A DNA stretch of 21,020 nucleotides from Chthoniobacter flavus. GTDB taxonomy: Bacteria > Verrucomicrobiota > Verrucomicrobiia > Chthoniobacterales > DYNR01. The first letter of the stretch is position 1; each line of letters starts with the position of its first letter. Below the pieces are notes generated by a model that did no database searches, was not told the origin of the DNA, and saw only the letters and a program-made list of their open reading frames with translations. Shown here in pieces: positions 1 to 7,938 of the stretch. Position numbers and translations under genes: made by a program. The stretch lies in assembly GCA_020720945.1 (NCBI GenBank), contig DYNR01000005.1, positions 1 through 21,020 of the forward strand, written 5' to 3'.

Positions 1-215
1 CGTCCTTTCAATCTTGACTGGACACCAGAGGGTATTCCTTGGTTTTTTCCAAACCCTTTCGCTCCAATGCCTTACAGATCTTCTTTGCATTTATCTCACG
101 GATTCAGGGTTCTTTCAATCTTGACTGGACACCAGAGGGTATTCCTTGGTTTTTTCCAAGCCTTTTCGCTCCAATGCCTTACAGAGCTTCTTTGCATTTA
201 TCTCACGGATTCAGG
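1..215. repeat. Imperfect tandem direct repeat, 107-bp period, two copies
   Basis: The sequence at 1-107 recurs at 108-215 with only a few mismatches, for example CAGATCTTC versus CAGAGCTTC. The first copy touches the window edge, so more copies may lie upstream. Each copy holds a small inverted repeat (CTTGG, six T, CCAAG in copy 2; one base pair shorter in copy 1). A period of 107 is not a multiple of three, so a frame passing from one copy to the next changes register. That argues against a protein repeat. Open frames here start at TTG, lack ribosome binding sites and resemble nothing I know. I see no gene between the window start and mraZ. Confidence 0.9.
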
Positions 216-260
216 TGTTTTTTTGAGGGGAAGAAAAAAACGGAAAACGCAAAGTTTTTA

Positions 261-320
261 TTGACGGCGGTGGGTAAAAGTGGGAGAAAGTGGCAAGCAA
301 TGTCACCAAGTGGAATAAAC
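261..320 (+). promoter_or_regulatory. Probable MraZ operator array upstream of mraZ
   Basis: Blocks beginning TGG or TG repeat at an exact 10-bp spacing: TGGGT at 271, TGGGA at 281, TGGCA at 291, then weaker TGTCA at 301 and TGGAA at 311. In other bacteria MraZ binds TGGG-type repeats spaced about 10 bp apart just upstream of its own gene, so this fits autoregulation of the cluster. A TTGACG at 261-266 could be a -35 element, which would place the array over the promoter, but I see no convincing -10 at the right distance. The array ends about 27 bp before the mraZ start. Array seen directly; MraZ binding inferred. Confidence 0.7.
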
Positions 321-341
321 TAACTACAAAACGAGCCCCAG

Positions 342-800
342 ATGAACACGGAAACACCAGCAGAAGCGATTTACTCGGGAGAGTTCCCCCGGTCGCTGGA
401 TGCCAAGAATCGGGTAACGATTCCGGCATCGTGGGTTTCGCAGGGAGTCGTTGATTTTCAAGTAGTTCCGAAGACGAGCGAGAAAGATTCGTTCCTCGTT
501 GTGCTGCCGCCGAAAGAGTTTGCGCAGATGGAGGCAAAGATTCTCGAACTGGATAAACCCATGGACAAGAAGAGGATAGCGGTGAGGGCGTTTTACAGTT
601 CCGCGCGGGCGATCGCCGCTGACAAGCAAGGGCGCATTTTGTTGCCGGAAGACTATTGCAAGAAGGCGGGGTTGGGGACGGAAGTTGTGCTGGTTGGTGG
701 GAAGAGCCGTTTTGAGATTTGGGATGCTTCGCGTTGGAGGGCGGCGAGCGAGGATCTTTCGGCGGCATTCCAAGAGATGGCCGCGGAGATCGGGTTATAG
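342..800 (+). CDS. mraZ: Transcriptional regulator MraZ
   Basis: MraZ is a DNA-binding protein that forms ring-shaped oligomers and usually controls the dcw operon it heads. This 152-residue protein is of normal length. It has two SpoVT/AbrB-like halves, each with the family's D-x-K-x-R core: D20-A-K-N-R24 followed by VTIP, and D94-K-Q-G-R98 followed by ILLP. The first half has Asn where Gly is usual. It is the first gene of the run, directly downstream of a phased TGGG-type array that is its likely binding site. No clear Shine-Dalgarno sequence precedes the ATG, but the start gives the expected N-terminus. rsmH follows after 21 bp. Confidence 0.95.
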   Translation: MNTETPAEAIYSGEFPRSLDAKNRVTIPASWVSQGVVDFQVVPKTSEKDSFLVVLPPKEFAQMEAKILELDKPMDKKRIAVRAFYSSARAIAADKQGRILLPEDYCKKAGLGTEVVLVGGKSRFEIWDASRWRAASEDLSAAFQEMAAEIGL

Positions 801-821
801 ACTTTTTCGTTTTTTTGAAAA

Positions 822-1811
822 ATGCGCACGCCAAAACAAGAGCCGAAAATTGCAGGAGGGGGGGGAGACTCTGCCCGTGTTTTTTCGGGTTACCACGAAT
901 CGGTTTTGCCGGGAGAAGTGGTGGAAGCGTTGCGTCCGGGCGAAGGCAAGCTGTATATTGACGGGACGCTCGGGGGCGGGGGGCATGCGTCTCTTTTGTT
1001 GGAGGCGGGAGCCAGCGTGATCGGGTTTGACCAAGACGAGGAGGCTTTGGAAGAAGCGGGGAAGAAGCTAGAGAAATACGGGGAGCGGTTTCGGTCGGTG
1101 AGGACGAATTTCCGTGTGGCGGGGGAAGTGTTGGAAGGGTTGGGGGTCCGCGATGTGGACGGGGTTTTGTTGGATGTCGGGGTGAGTTCTCGCCAGCTTG
1201 ATGCGGGGGGGCGAGGTTTTTCTTTTCGGGAGAACGGGCCCTTGGACATGAGGATGGATCGGAGGTCGCCCGTGACGGCGGAAAGCGTGGTGAACGGGGA
1301 GACGCAGGAGAGGCTTTCGGAGATTTTTCGGGAATATGGAGAAGAGCCGATGGCTGCGAAGGTTGCGGCGCGGATCGTGCAGGTGCGGGAAAGCCGGCGG
1401 CTAGAGACGACCTTCGATTTGGTGGAAGCGGTTGGTTCGGTGATTCCCAAGCGGGGCCCGCGGCATCCGGCGACAAAAGTCTTTCAGGCTCTGCGGGTTG
1501 CGGTGAACGACGAGTTGGGCAGCCTCAAGGAAGGGCTGGAAGGTTTTGTCCCGTTTTTGGCGGGAGGCGGGAGGATGGCAGTCATTACTTTTCATTCTTT
1601 GGAAGACCGGATTGTGAAGAGGTTTTTCAAGGAGCGATCGGCTCCGGAGATCGACCGTCCCGAGTGGGCGCAGGCGCGCCCGAACCCCCTTTACAGTTTT
1701 CGGCTAATTACCTCCTCGCCCGTGGCGGCAACCGCTGCGGAAGTATCCAAAAACCCCCGTTCCCGCAGCGCGAAGTTGCGGGTTGCGGAAAAACTACCCA
1801 GAAAACCATGA
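822..1811 (+). CDS. rsmH: 16S rRNA (cytosine(1402)-N4)-methyltransferase RsmH
   Basis: RsmH (MraW) methylates N4 of C1402 in the 16S rRNA decoding centre using S-adenosylmethionine. The 329-residue length is typical. Family blocks are clear: YHESVLPGE near residue 24, the SAM-binding GTLGGGGH at 48-55, LLDVGVSSRQLD, GPLDMRMD and ITFHSLEDRIVK towards the C-terminus. The first 23 residues are poorly conserved and include a short Gly run encoded by a G8 tract at 858-865. The GGAGG-like sequence there lies inside the gene and precedes no usable in-frame start, so the upstream ATG is kept. The stop overlaps the ftsL start (ATGA). Its second place after mraZ is the standard dcw position. Confidence 0.97.
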   Translation: MRTPKQEPKIAGGGGDSARVFSGYHESVLPGEVVEALRPGEGKLYIDGTLGGGGHASLLLEAGASVIGFDQDEEALEEAGKKLEKYGERFRSVRTNFRVAGEVLEGLGVRDVDGVLLDVGVSSRQLDAGGRGFSFRENGPLDMRMDRRSPVTAESVVNGETQERLSEIFREYGEEPMAAKVAARIVQVRESRRLETTFDLVEAVGSVIPKRGPRHPATKVFQALRVAVNDELGSLKEGLEGFVPFLAGGGRMAVITFHSLEDRIVKRFFKERSAPEIDRPEWAQARPNPLYSFRLITSSPVAATAAEVSKNPRSRSAKLRVAEKLPRKP

Positions 1812-2209
1812 ATAAAAGCACAGTGAACAAACCGGCGAAATTGAACATGATGTTGGTCGGAAAAATCGGGCTCGGCGGATTCATTCTCGCAGTGGCGGGG
1901 GTGGTGTATGTGTGGATTATGGTCCAGCAACATGTCCTCGGCGAGCAGACGAGGAGGGCGGAGTTCCAGTTGCGGGACTTGCGGTCTTTCAATCAAGTGC
2001 TGCGCTCCGAGATCAGCACGATGACTTCGCACGCGTGTATTTCCAAGGCGGTCAGCGGCGGGAGCGTCGCACTTGTCGCCATCAGTGACCAGCACTTGGC
2101 GCGGTTTGGGTCGCCGTCTATCATCGTGGCCGACAGCGGGTTGCTCACGGCATCGGCATCAGCATCGGCATCGGCATCAGCATCAGCGTCGGGAGGCAGG
2201 CGTCCGTGA
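1808..2209 (+). CDS. ftsL: Cell division protein FtsL-like bitopic membrane protein
   Basis: This 133-residue protein has the FtsL architecture: a short basic cytoplasmic N-terminus, one membrane segment (about residues 20-41), then a polar helical stretch (about 42-72) likely to form a coiled coil. FtsL partners FtsB and FtsQ and activates FtsW-FtsI at the septum. FtsL sequences are poorly conserved, so the call rests on topology, size and position between rsmH and ftsI. The ATG at 1808 overlaps the rsmH stop. The open frame extends further upstream, but that part lies inside rsmH. The C-terminus ends in seven Ala-Ser dipeptides (115-128) plus Gly-Gly-Arg-Arg-Pro, an unusual microsatellite-encoded tail. 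Confidence 0.8.
   Translation: MNKSTVNKPAKLNMMLVGKIGLGGFILAVAGVVYVWIMVQQHVLGEQTRRAEFQLRDLRSFNQVLRSEISTMTSHACISKAVSGGSVALVAISDQHLARFGSPSIIVADSGLLTASASASASASASASGGRRP
2150..2191 (+). repeat. In-frame hexanucleotide microsatellite in ftsL, seven units
   Basis: Seven consecutive 6-bp units, GCATCG or GCATCA with a final GCGTCG, encode (Ala-Ser)x7 at the C-terminus of FtsL. Because each unit is two codons, gain or loss of units would lengthen or shorten the protein without breaking the frame. It would also leave the overlapping ftsI start intact. The repeat ends 14 bp before that start. Confidence 0.95.
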
Positions 2210-3981
2210 GGTGGAACTTGCGTAGTCGGATTTCCGTCGTTTGCGTGTTGGGCGGCATACTGTTCAGTGCGGTGACTGCACGGCTTGTGCAGTTGCAGGT
2301 GCTCGAGCACGAGCGGTATGTCGAATTGGCCGCGAGGCAGAACTCCGTTCGGCAAGTGTTGCCCGCCAAGCGGGGGAGGATTCTCGACAGCAAGGGGGAT
2401 GTGCTAGCGACCGATTTTCCGACGCGGACGGTCGTGGTGGACGGGACGCATATCAAAGACCCTGCGGCGTTGGCGAAGTTGGCCGCGCCGTTTTTGGAGA
2501 TGCCCGAAAGCGAGTTGGCGAAAAAGTTTTCTTCCGTCGTGGATGCTGGTGACAAATACCAGGTGGTCCGGCACGGCTTGGCGGAGGAAAAAGCGTTGGG
2601 GCTTGTCGCCGAGATGGATGCGAAAAAGATGCGGGGGATTTATTTCGAGAAAAGCTCCAAGAGGATTTATCCGAATGGGGCGTTGTTGGGGCATGTGCTC
2701 GGTTTTTTGAATCACGAGAGCAAGGGAATCCAAGGGGTCGAGATGTCGATGAACGATTACCTGAAGGGGCAGAACGGGTTCCGCCAGATCGAGAGGGATC
2801 GGACGGGGAGGGAGATCGTCGTTTACCGCGGGTTGGAAAGCAATGTGAAGAACGGGAGCGATGTCGAGTTGACCATCGACATGGCGTTGCAGGCGATTTT
2901 GGAAGAAGAGTTGGAGAAGGCTTACCAGGAGATGCGGCCTCGCAGTATTTCTGGGGTGCTGGTGCGGCCGGGGACGGGAGAAGTTTTGGCGATGGCCAAC
3001 CGCCCGAATTTTGACCCCAACGACCCGGGGGCATACGATGCCGAATCCATGAAAAACCGCGTGATCATCGACATGGTCGAGCCTGGCTCCGTTTTCAAGA
3101 TCGTCGCGGTTTCTGCCGCGCTCAACGAAAAAAAAGTGAAGCCGGAAACGCCGATTTTTTGCGAGAACGGGAGCTATCATTACGGCGGTAGAATTTTGAA
3201 GGACTCGCACCCTTACGGGACGCTCAGCGTCCACGATGTCATTGTAAAGTCCTCGAATATAGGGAGTTCCAAGATGGCGCAGATGGTCGGAAACCAGACT
3301 TATTACGAATACATCCGGAAGTTTGGGTTCGGGGAAAGGACCGGGATCGAGTTGCCGGGAGAGATTCCTGGGCTGGTGCATCCGCCGCACCGGTGGACGA
3401 AAATATCGATCACGCGGATTCCGATGGGGCACGAAGTGGCGGTGACCCCTTTGCAGGTTGCGATGGCGACTTCCGCCGTGGCGAACGGCGGCAAGCTGAT
3501 GGTTCCGCAGATTGTCCGCCGGATTGTATCCGAGGACGGAGAAGAGGTTTTTCGTTTCAAGCCGCAGGTGTTGCGCGAGGTGGTTCCGCCGCAGGTGGCC
3601 GAGAAAGTCCGTTTGGCTCTCAAGGATGTTGTGGGGCCGACTGGGACGGCGCGGCAGGCGGCGGTGCAGGGGTTCACGGTAGGGGGGAAAACGGGGACGG
3701 CGCAGCGGGTTGATCCGAAGGGCGGTTACACGCCGGGGAAGTATGTTGTTTCGTTTTGCGGTTTTTTGCCTGCCGAGTCACCGGAGTTTACGGGGTATAT
3801 TATCGTGGATGACGCGACGACTTTGCAGACGCGAAATTACGGGGGGCTAGTGGCGGCACCGATTTTTTCTCGGGTAGCCGAGAGGGCGGCGCGATACTTG
3901 GATTTACAGCCAACAGTCCAAGACAGCATCTTGGCGACGGCAGCACCCGTTGCTCCCAAGGCAAAAGCAATCAGACAATGA
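2206..3981 (+). CDS. ftsI: Septal peptidoglycan transpeptidase FtsI (PBP3, class B PBP)
   Basis: FtsI crosslinks septal peptidoglycan as partner of FtsW. The 591-residue protein has one N-terminal membrane anchor (about residues 9-28), a pedestal domain starting with the RGRILDSKG motif, and a penicillin-binding transpeptidase domain. All three active-site motifs are present: S295-V-F-K298 (nucleophile Ser295), S349-S-N351 and K495-T-G-T498. There is no PASTA domain; the end is a short Ala/Pro/Lys tail. The start is GTG, overlapping the ftsL stop (GTGA), with a GGGAGG-like ribosome site a few bases upstream. The stop overlaps the murE start. ftsI rather than spoVD is chosen from the absence of PASTA and the context. 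Confidence 0.95.
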   Translation: MRWNLRSRISVVCVLGGILFSAVTARLVQLQVLEHERYVELAARQNSVRQVLPAKRGRILDSKGDVLATDFPTRTVVVDGTHIKDPAALAKLAAPFLEMPESELAKKFSSVVDAGDKYQVVRHGLAEEKALGLVAEMDAKKMRGIYFEKSSKRIYPNGALLGHVLGFLNHESKGIQGVEMSMNDYLKGQNGFRQIERDRTGREIVVYRGLESNVKNGSDVELTIDMALQAILEEELEKAYQEMRPRSISGVLVRPGTGEVLAMANRPNFDPNDPGAYDAESMKNRVIIDMVEPGSVFKIVAVSAALNEKKVKPETPIFCENGSYHYGGRILKDSHPYGTLSVHDVIVKSSNIGSSKMAQMVGNQTYYEYIRKFGFGERTGIELPGEIPGLVHPPHRWTKISITRIPMGHEVAVTPLQVAMATSAVANGGKLMVPQIVRRIVSEDGEEVFRFKPQVLREVVPPQVAEKVRLALKDVVGPTGTARQAAVQGFTVGGKTGTAQRVDPKGGYTPGKYVVSFCGFLPAESPEFTGYIIVDDATTLQTRNYGGLVAAPIFSRVAERAARYLDLQPTVQDSILATAAPVAPKAKAIRQ

Positions 3982-5456
3982 AACTTTCCCGATTACTACA
4001 AGAGATGCCAATTTTGGGACCTCGTCCGACCGGAGACCCGGACATCACTTCCGTCGAATACGATTCGAGGCGGGTCGTTCCTGGTTCCCTGTTTTTTGCG
4101 CTTCCGGGGAGCGTGGCGGACGGTGCCGATTTTTTGCAGGCGGCGGCCGATGCCGGGGCGGCGGCGGCGGTCAGCGGGGCGGATGTCCCCGTGAGTCCAC
4201 TGCCCGTGATAAAGGTGGAAAACCCGAGGGCAAGCATGGCGCAGGCTGCTGCAATTTTTAATGGCAAGCCTTCTTCCCGTTTGAAAGTAGTCGGGGTGAC
4301 CGGCACAAATGGCAAAACGACAACGACTTATTTGGTCAAGCATCTGTTGGATGACGCGGCGCGGATGTGCGGGTTGCTGGGGACGATCCATTATTCCATC
4401 GGGAGGCAAGAGATGCCAGCGGCGAGGACGACCCCCGAGTCTCCGGAAGTCCAGAGCCTGATGGCGGCGATGGTTGACAGCGGGTGCAAGTCTTGCGCGA
4501 TGGAAGTGTCCAGCCATGCGTTGGTGCAGCACCGCGCGGATGCGATCGATTTTGATGTCGCGGTTTTCACCAATCTCACGCAAGACCACTTGGATTACCA
4601 CGGGGATATGGAGGGTTATTTCCGCGCCAAGAGCCTGCTGTTTGAGAAGCTGAAATACTCCGCGAAAAAGGGGGTCAGGGCGGTGATCAACGGAGACGAC
4701 CGCTTCGGGCACCAGTTGGTTTCAAAATTCGGCAAAGACTTGGAAACGATCAGTTTCGGGTTGAATGCGGGGGCGGATTTCCGTGCGAAGAACATCCGGT
4801 TCCAGGCATCGGGGACGACTTTTGCGCTAGTCGCCAAGGGGAGAGAATACCTCGTGCAGTTGCCCTTGATCGGGCTTTTTAATGTCTATAACGCGCTGGC
4901 TGCAATCGCGGCGGTTTCCTCGTTGGGCGTTGGGGTGCGGGAGGTGGTTGCCTCGTTGGCTAAAGCGCCGCAAGTGCCCGGACGGCTGCAGAGGGTGCCT
5001 GCCAAGCGGAGTTTTCAAGTGTTTGTCGATTATGCACATACGCCAGATGCGTTGCTGAATGTTTTGCGGACGGTGCGGGAGTTGATGCCCGAAAGGATTT
5101 TGACGGTTTTCGGTTGTGGCGGGGACAGGGACAAGAGCAAGAGGCCGATGATGGGGGCGGCAGCCGAGCAGCTTTCCGATTACTTGATCGTGACTTCGGA
5201 CAACCCGAGGGGTGAGAGTCCGTCGGCGATTCTCGCGGATATAGAGAAAGGGTTTCGCGGGGACGGCTACGAAATTTGCGAGGACAGGGCGGAGGCGATT
5301 CGGCGGGCGGTCGATTTGGCCATGCCCGGTGACATCGTGTTGATTGCAGGCAAAGGGCACGAGAACTACCAAGAAGTTGCCGGGCGGAAAGAACCCTTCG
5401 ACGATGTGCAGGTTGCGACATGGGCGATTGCGGAAAAACCCGTAGAAGAGCGATGA
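3978..5456 (+). CDS. murE: UDP-N-acetylmuramoyl-tripeptide synthetase MurE, predicted meso-DAP-adding
   Basis: MurE is a cytoplasmic Mur ligase that adds the third stem-peptide residue to UDP-MurNAc-L-Ala-D-Glu using ATP. At 492 residues it is of usual length. The ATP-binding loop is G109-T-N-G-K113-T-T. A Lys at about 218 in YFRAKSLLF matches the carbamylated lysine of the family. D408-N-P-R411 is the motif that in known MurE enzymes goes with meso-diaminopimelate, whereas lysine-adding enzymes differ here. The organism therefore probably has DAP-type peptidoglycan. Both ends overlap neighbours by ATGA. No strong Shine-Dalgarno is visible, so translation may be coupled to ftsI. Confidence 0.96.
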   Translation: MKLSRLLQEMPILGPRPTGDPDITSVEYDSRRVVPGSLFFALPGSVADGADFLQAAADAGAAAAVSGADVPVSPLPVIKVENPRASMAQAAAIFNGKPSSRLKVVGVTGTNGKTTTTYLVKHLLDDAARMCGLLGTIHYSIGRQEMPAARTTPESPEVQSLMAAMVDSGCKSCAMEVSSHALVQHRADAIDFDVAVFTNLTQDHLDYHGDMEGYFRAKSLLFEKLKYSAKKGVRAVINGDDRFGHQLVSKFGKDLETISFGLNAGADFRAKNIRFQASGTTFALVAKGREYLVQLPLIGLFNVYNALAAIAAVSSLGVGVREVVASLAKAPQVPGRLQRVPAKRSFQVFVDYAHTPDALLNVLRTVRELMPERILTVFGCGGDRDKSKRPMMGAAAEQLSDYLIVTSDNPRGESPSAILADIEKGFRGDGYEICEDRAEAIRRAVDLAMPGDIVLIAGKGHENYQEVAGRKEPFDDVQVATWAIAEKPVEER

Positions 5457-6808
5457 ACCCGAAGAGCTTACAATCCATTGCCGGAATGTGCGGCGCGCGG
5501 CTTTCCCTAGGAGGGGAGGTGCTGGTGCGGCGTGTTCAAAAAGATACGAGGACGCTTTTGCCCGGCGATTTGTATTTTGCTTTGGAGGGGGAAAAATTTG
5601 ACGGGCACCGTTTCGTTTCTGCGGCGGCGGCGGCAGGGGCGGCGGGGGCAGTGGTGCGGGAAGGTGTGGAAGTCCAAGCACCCGAAGGCTTTCCGCTTCT
5701 CGTAGTCCAAGACCCGTTGCTCGCGCTGCAACGGCTTGCTTCGGAGTGGAGGATGCAACTGGGGCTGACCGCGATTTGTTTGACGGGGAGTTCCGGGAAA
5801 ACCAGCACCAAAGAGTTTTTGGCGGCGGTTTTGGGGGAGGCGGGAAAAGTTTGTGCGACGGAAGGGAACTTGAACAACCACATCGGGTTACCGCTGTCCG
5901 TTTTGGGGGCAAACCTGGAAGACCGGTTTGCCGTTTGGGAAATCGGGATGAACCATCCGGGAGAAATTGCGCCCCTTGCGGCAATTGCGAGGCCGGACAT
6001 CGCGGTCGTCACCAACATCGGCACGGCGCATTTAGAATTTTTTGAAAGCAGGGAAGGGATAGCCAAAGAAAAAGGGTCGCTTTTTGTTGCGTTGGGGGAA
6101 GGTGGTTTGGCGGTTTATCCGGCGGCGGACGATTACGCGAAGATTTTGGAGAAGATGGCGAGAGGGAAAGTGGTTGCGGTTGGGTTGGAAGAGGGAGAGC
6201 CTAGGGCAGAGCAAATTTCCGTTAGTGCCGAAGGGATGCAATTTTTGTTGGTGGCGGGAGGGGAGAGCCAGGAAGTGCGTTTGAGGGTTCACGGGATGCA
6301 CATGGTCCAAAATGCGCTTTTGGCGGCGGCCGTCGGGTTGGCGTGCGGGGTTTCTTTGCGGGCTGTTGCCCGAGGGCTTTCTGCGGCCAGGTCGGCCAAA
6401 GGTCGGCTTGAGAAAAAAGAAATTCGAGGGGTCGTTGTTTTGGATGATACTTACAATGCGAACCCCGATTCCATGGTTGCAGCGTTGCGGACGCTCGCCG
6501 CGTATCCTGGAGAAGAAGGCGGGAAGCGGTTTGCCGTTTTGGGGAAAATGGGAGAGTTGGGCGAGCATGCGGCGGCGGGTTATCGGAGGGTCGGAGAAGA
6601 AGCGGCGAGGTGCGCCGATGTCGTGGTGGTCGTGGGAGAAGAGGCGCGGGCGATAGCGGAAGCGGTGCGGGGGGGAGAAGTTTTTTTTGTTGGGGCAGCA
6701 GAGGAGGCTTCTGCGCTGTTGAAGAAAAGGCTTAGTGCCGGAGACACGGTTTTAGTAAAAGGGAGCCGTTCCGCCCGGATGGAGAAAATCGTAGAACAGA
6801 TCACCTGA
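5453..6808 (+). CDS. murF: UDP-MurNAc-tripeptide:D-Ala-D-Ala ligase MurF
   Basis: MurF adds the D-Ala-D-Ala dipeptide to UDP-MurNAc-tripeptide, the last cytoplasmic ligase step. The ATP loop is G112-S-S-G-K116-T-S, the TGSSGKTSTKE form typical of MurF. It is followed by GNLNNHIGLPLS and GMNHPGEI, also characteristic. DDTYNANPDSM and GKMGELGEHA mark the C-terminal part. The open frame could begin 33 bp earlier inside murE. I chose the ATG overlapping the murE stop because it gives a 451-residue protein of normal length and fits the coupling pattern. It ends in a TGATG overlap with mraY. The D-Ala-D-Ala substrate would come from the Ddl encoded later in the cluster. Confidence 0.95.
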   Translation: MNPKSLQSIAGMCGARLSLGGEVLVRRVQKDTRTLLPGDLYFALEGEKFDGHRFVSAAAAAGAAGAVVREGVEVQAPEGFPLLVVQDPLLALQRLASEWRMQLGLTAICLTGSSGKTSTKEFLAAVLGEAGKVCATEGNLNNHIGLPLSVLGANLEDRFAVWEIGMNHPGEIAPLAAIARPDIAVVTNIGTAHLEFFESREGIAKEKGSLFVALGEGGLAVYPAADDYAKILEKMARGKVVAVGLEEGEPRAEQISVSAEGMQFLLVAGGESQEVRLRVHGMHMVQNALLAAAVGLACGVSLRAVARGLSAARSAKGRLEKKEIRGVVVLDDTYNANPDSMVAALRTLAAYPGEEGGKRFAVLGKMGELGEHAAAGYRRVGEEAARCADVVVVVGEEARAIAEAVRGGEVFFVGAAEEASALLKKRLSAGDTVLVKGSRSARMEKIVEQIT

Positions 6809-7938
6809 TGCTATACTACCTACATCTTATCAGCGAATGGGCGAAGGATTCCGGAGTTGATTCGGAGTTTTTGAAGGCGCTGAATGTCTTCCAATACATC
6901 ACCTTCCGCGCGCTTTGTGCCGCGTTGACCTCGTTTTTGCTTTCTTTGCTTTTCGGGAACTATGTGATCCGGAGGCTGATTTCCTTGAAGTTTGGGCAAC
7001 CGATCCGTTCGGCGGACGAAGTGCACAAGCTGTTTGAGTTGCACGGGGCGAAAAGGGGGACACCGACGATGGGGGGAGTTTTGCTTATCGGCTCCATGCT
7101 CGTGGCGACGCTTTTGTGGGCGCGGCCCAGCAACCCGTTTGTTTGGCTGGTTATTTTTTCTGCGGTGTTTTTGGGCGGGGTCGGTTTTTACGACGACTGG
7201 TTGAAGGTTACGAAGAAGAGTTCTGCTGGGATCAGCAGCCGGCTCAAGTTTCTTTTGCAGTGCTTGCTTGCCGGGATCGTGACGGTATTTTTTCTGGTTG
7301 TTCCGGAGGTCAACGAGACGGCGCAGAAAATTTTCATCCCATTTTTCAAGGAGCCTGTGTTTGTGACGGTCGGGGTGTTCACTTTTTTCTTTTATCTTCT
7401 GGTGATCGTAGGGACTTCGAATGCCGTCAATTTGACGGATGGGTTAGACGGGTTGGCGGCGGGGTGCACGGCGACCGTCGCCGCGACTTTTGCCGCGTTG
7501 GCTTATTTGGCAGGAAACATCAAAGCGGCGACTTACCTGCAGGTGCCGTTCGTCGTGTATTCCGGGGAATTGGCGGTGATGTGTTTGGCGCTTTTCGGGT
7601 CGTGTTTGGGTTTTTTGTGGTGGAACTGTCATCCTGCGCGGGTGTTTATGGGCGACACGGGTTCGCTGGCGATTGGGGGGATGCTCGGGGTCGTGGCGAT
7701 TTGTTGTAAGCAGGAGTTGCTTTTGGTGATCGTGGGCGGGGTGTTTGTCGCAGAAGCGATGTCGGTCATTTTGCAGGTCGCGAGTTTCAAGACGACGGGG
7801 AAGCGCATTTTTAGAATGTCTCCTTTGCACCATCATTTCGAGTTGAGCGGGTGGAAAGAAAACACGGTGATCGTGCGTTTTTGGATTATGTCCTTGTTGT
7901 TTGCGTTGTTGGGGTTAGCGACATTGAAGCTGAGATGA
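6808..7938 (+). CDS. mraY: Phospho-MurNAc-pentapeptide transferase MraY
   Basis: MraY transfers phospho-MurNAc-pentapeptide from UDP to undecaprenyl phosphate, making lipid I in the cytoplasmic membrane. The 376-residue protein is strongly hydrophobic with about ten membrane segments. Conserved cytoplasmic motifs are intact: TPTMGG at 85-90, the Asp pair D129-D130 in DDWLK, NLTDGLDG at 208-215 and the histidine triplet at 341-343 in SPLHHHFE. The start overlaps the murF stop by one base and the stop overlaps murD by ATGA. MurG, which converts lipid I to lipid II, is encoded downstream in the same run. Confidence 0.97.
   Translation: MLYYLHLISEWAKDSGVDSEFLKALNVFQYITFRALCAALTSFLLSLLFGNYVIRRLISLKFGQPIRSADEVHKLFELHGAKRGTPTMGGVLLIGSMLVATLLWARPSNPFVWLVIFSAVFLGGVGFYDDWLKVTKKSSAGISSRLKFLLQCLLAGIVTVFFLVVPEVNETAQKIFIPFFKEPVFVTVGVFTFFFYLLVIVGTSNAVNLTDGLDGLAAGCTATVAATFAALAYLAGNIKAATYLQVPFVVYSGELAVMCLALFGSCLGFLWWNCHPARVFMGDTGSLAIGGMLGVVAICCKQELLLVIVGGVFVAEAMSVILQVASFKTTGKRIFRMSPLHHHFELSGWKENTVIVRFWIMSLLFALLGLATLKLR

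Noticed and set aside
39..323. Open frame of 94 codons across the left-end repeat
   Set aside because: It starts at TTG with no ribosome site and spans two repeat copies whose 107-bp period shifts the frame; the product resembles nothing.
211..1476. Long - strand frame of 421 codons opposite mraZ and rsmH
   Set aside because: It is the complement of two certain genes in G-rich DNA; the Pro/Ser-rich product is typical of such shadow frames.
2404..3432. 342-codon - strand frame opposite ftsI
   Set aside because: ftsI on the + strand has all its catalytic motifs; the antisense product has no recognisable domain.
4827..5984. 385-codon - strand frame opposite murE and murF
   Set aside because: Low-complexity Pro/Arg-rich shadow of two well supported genes.
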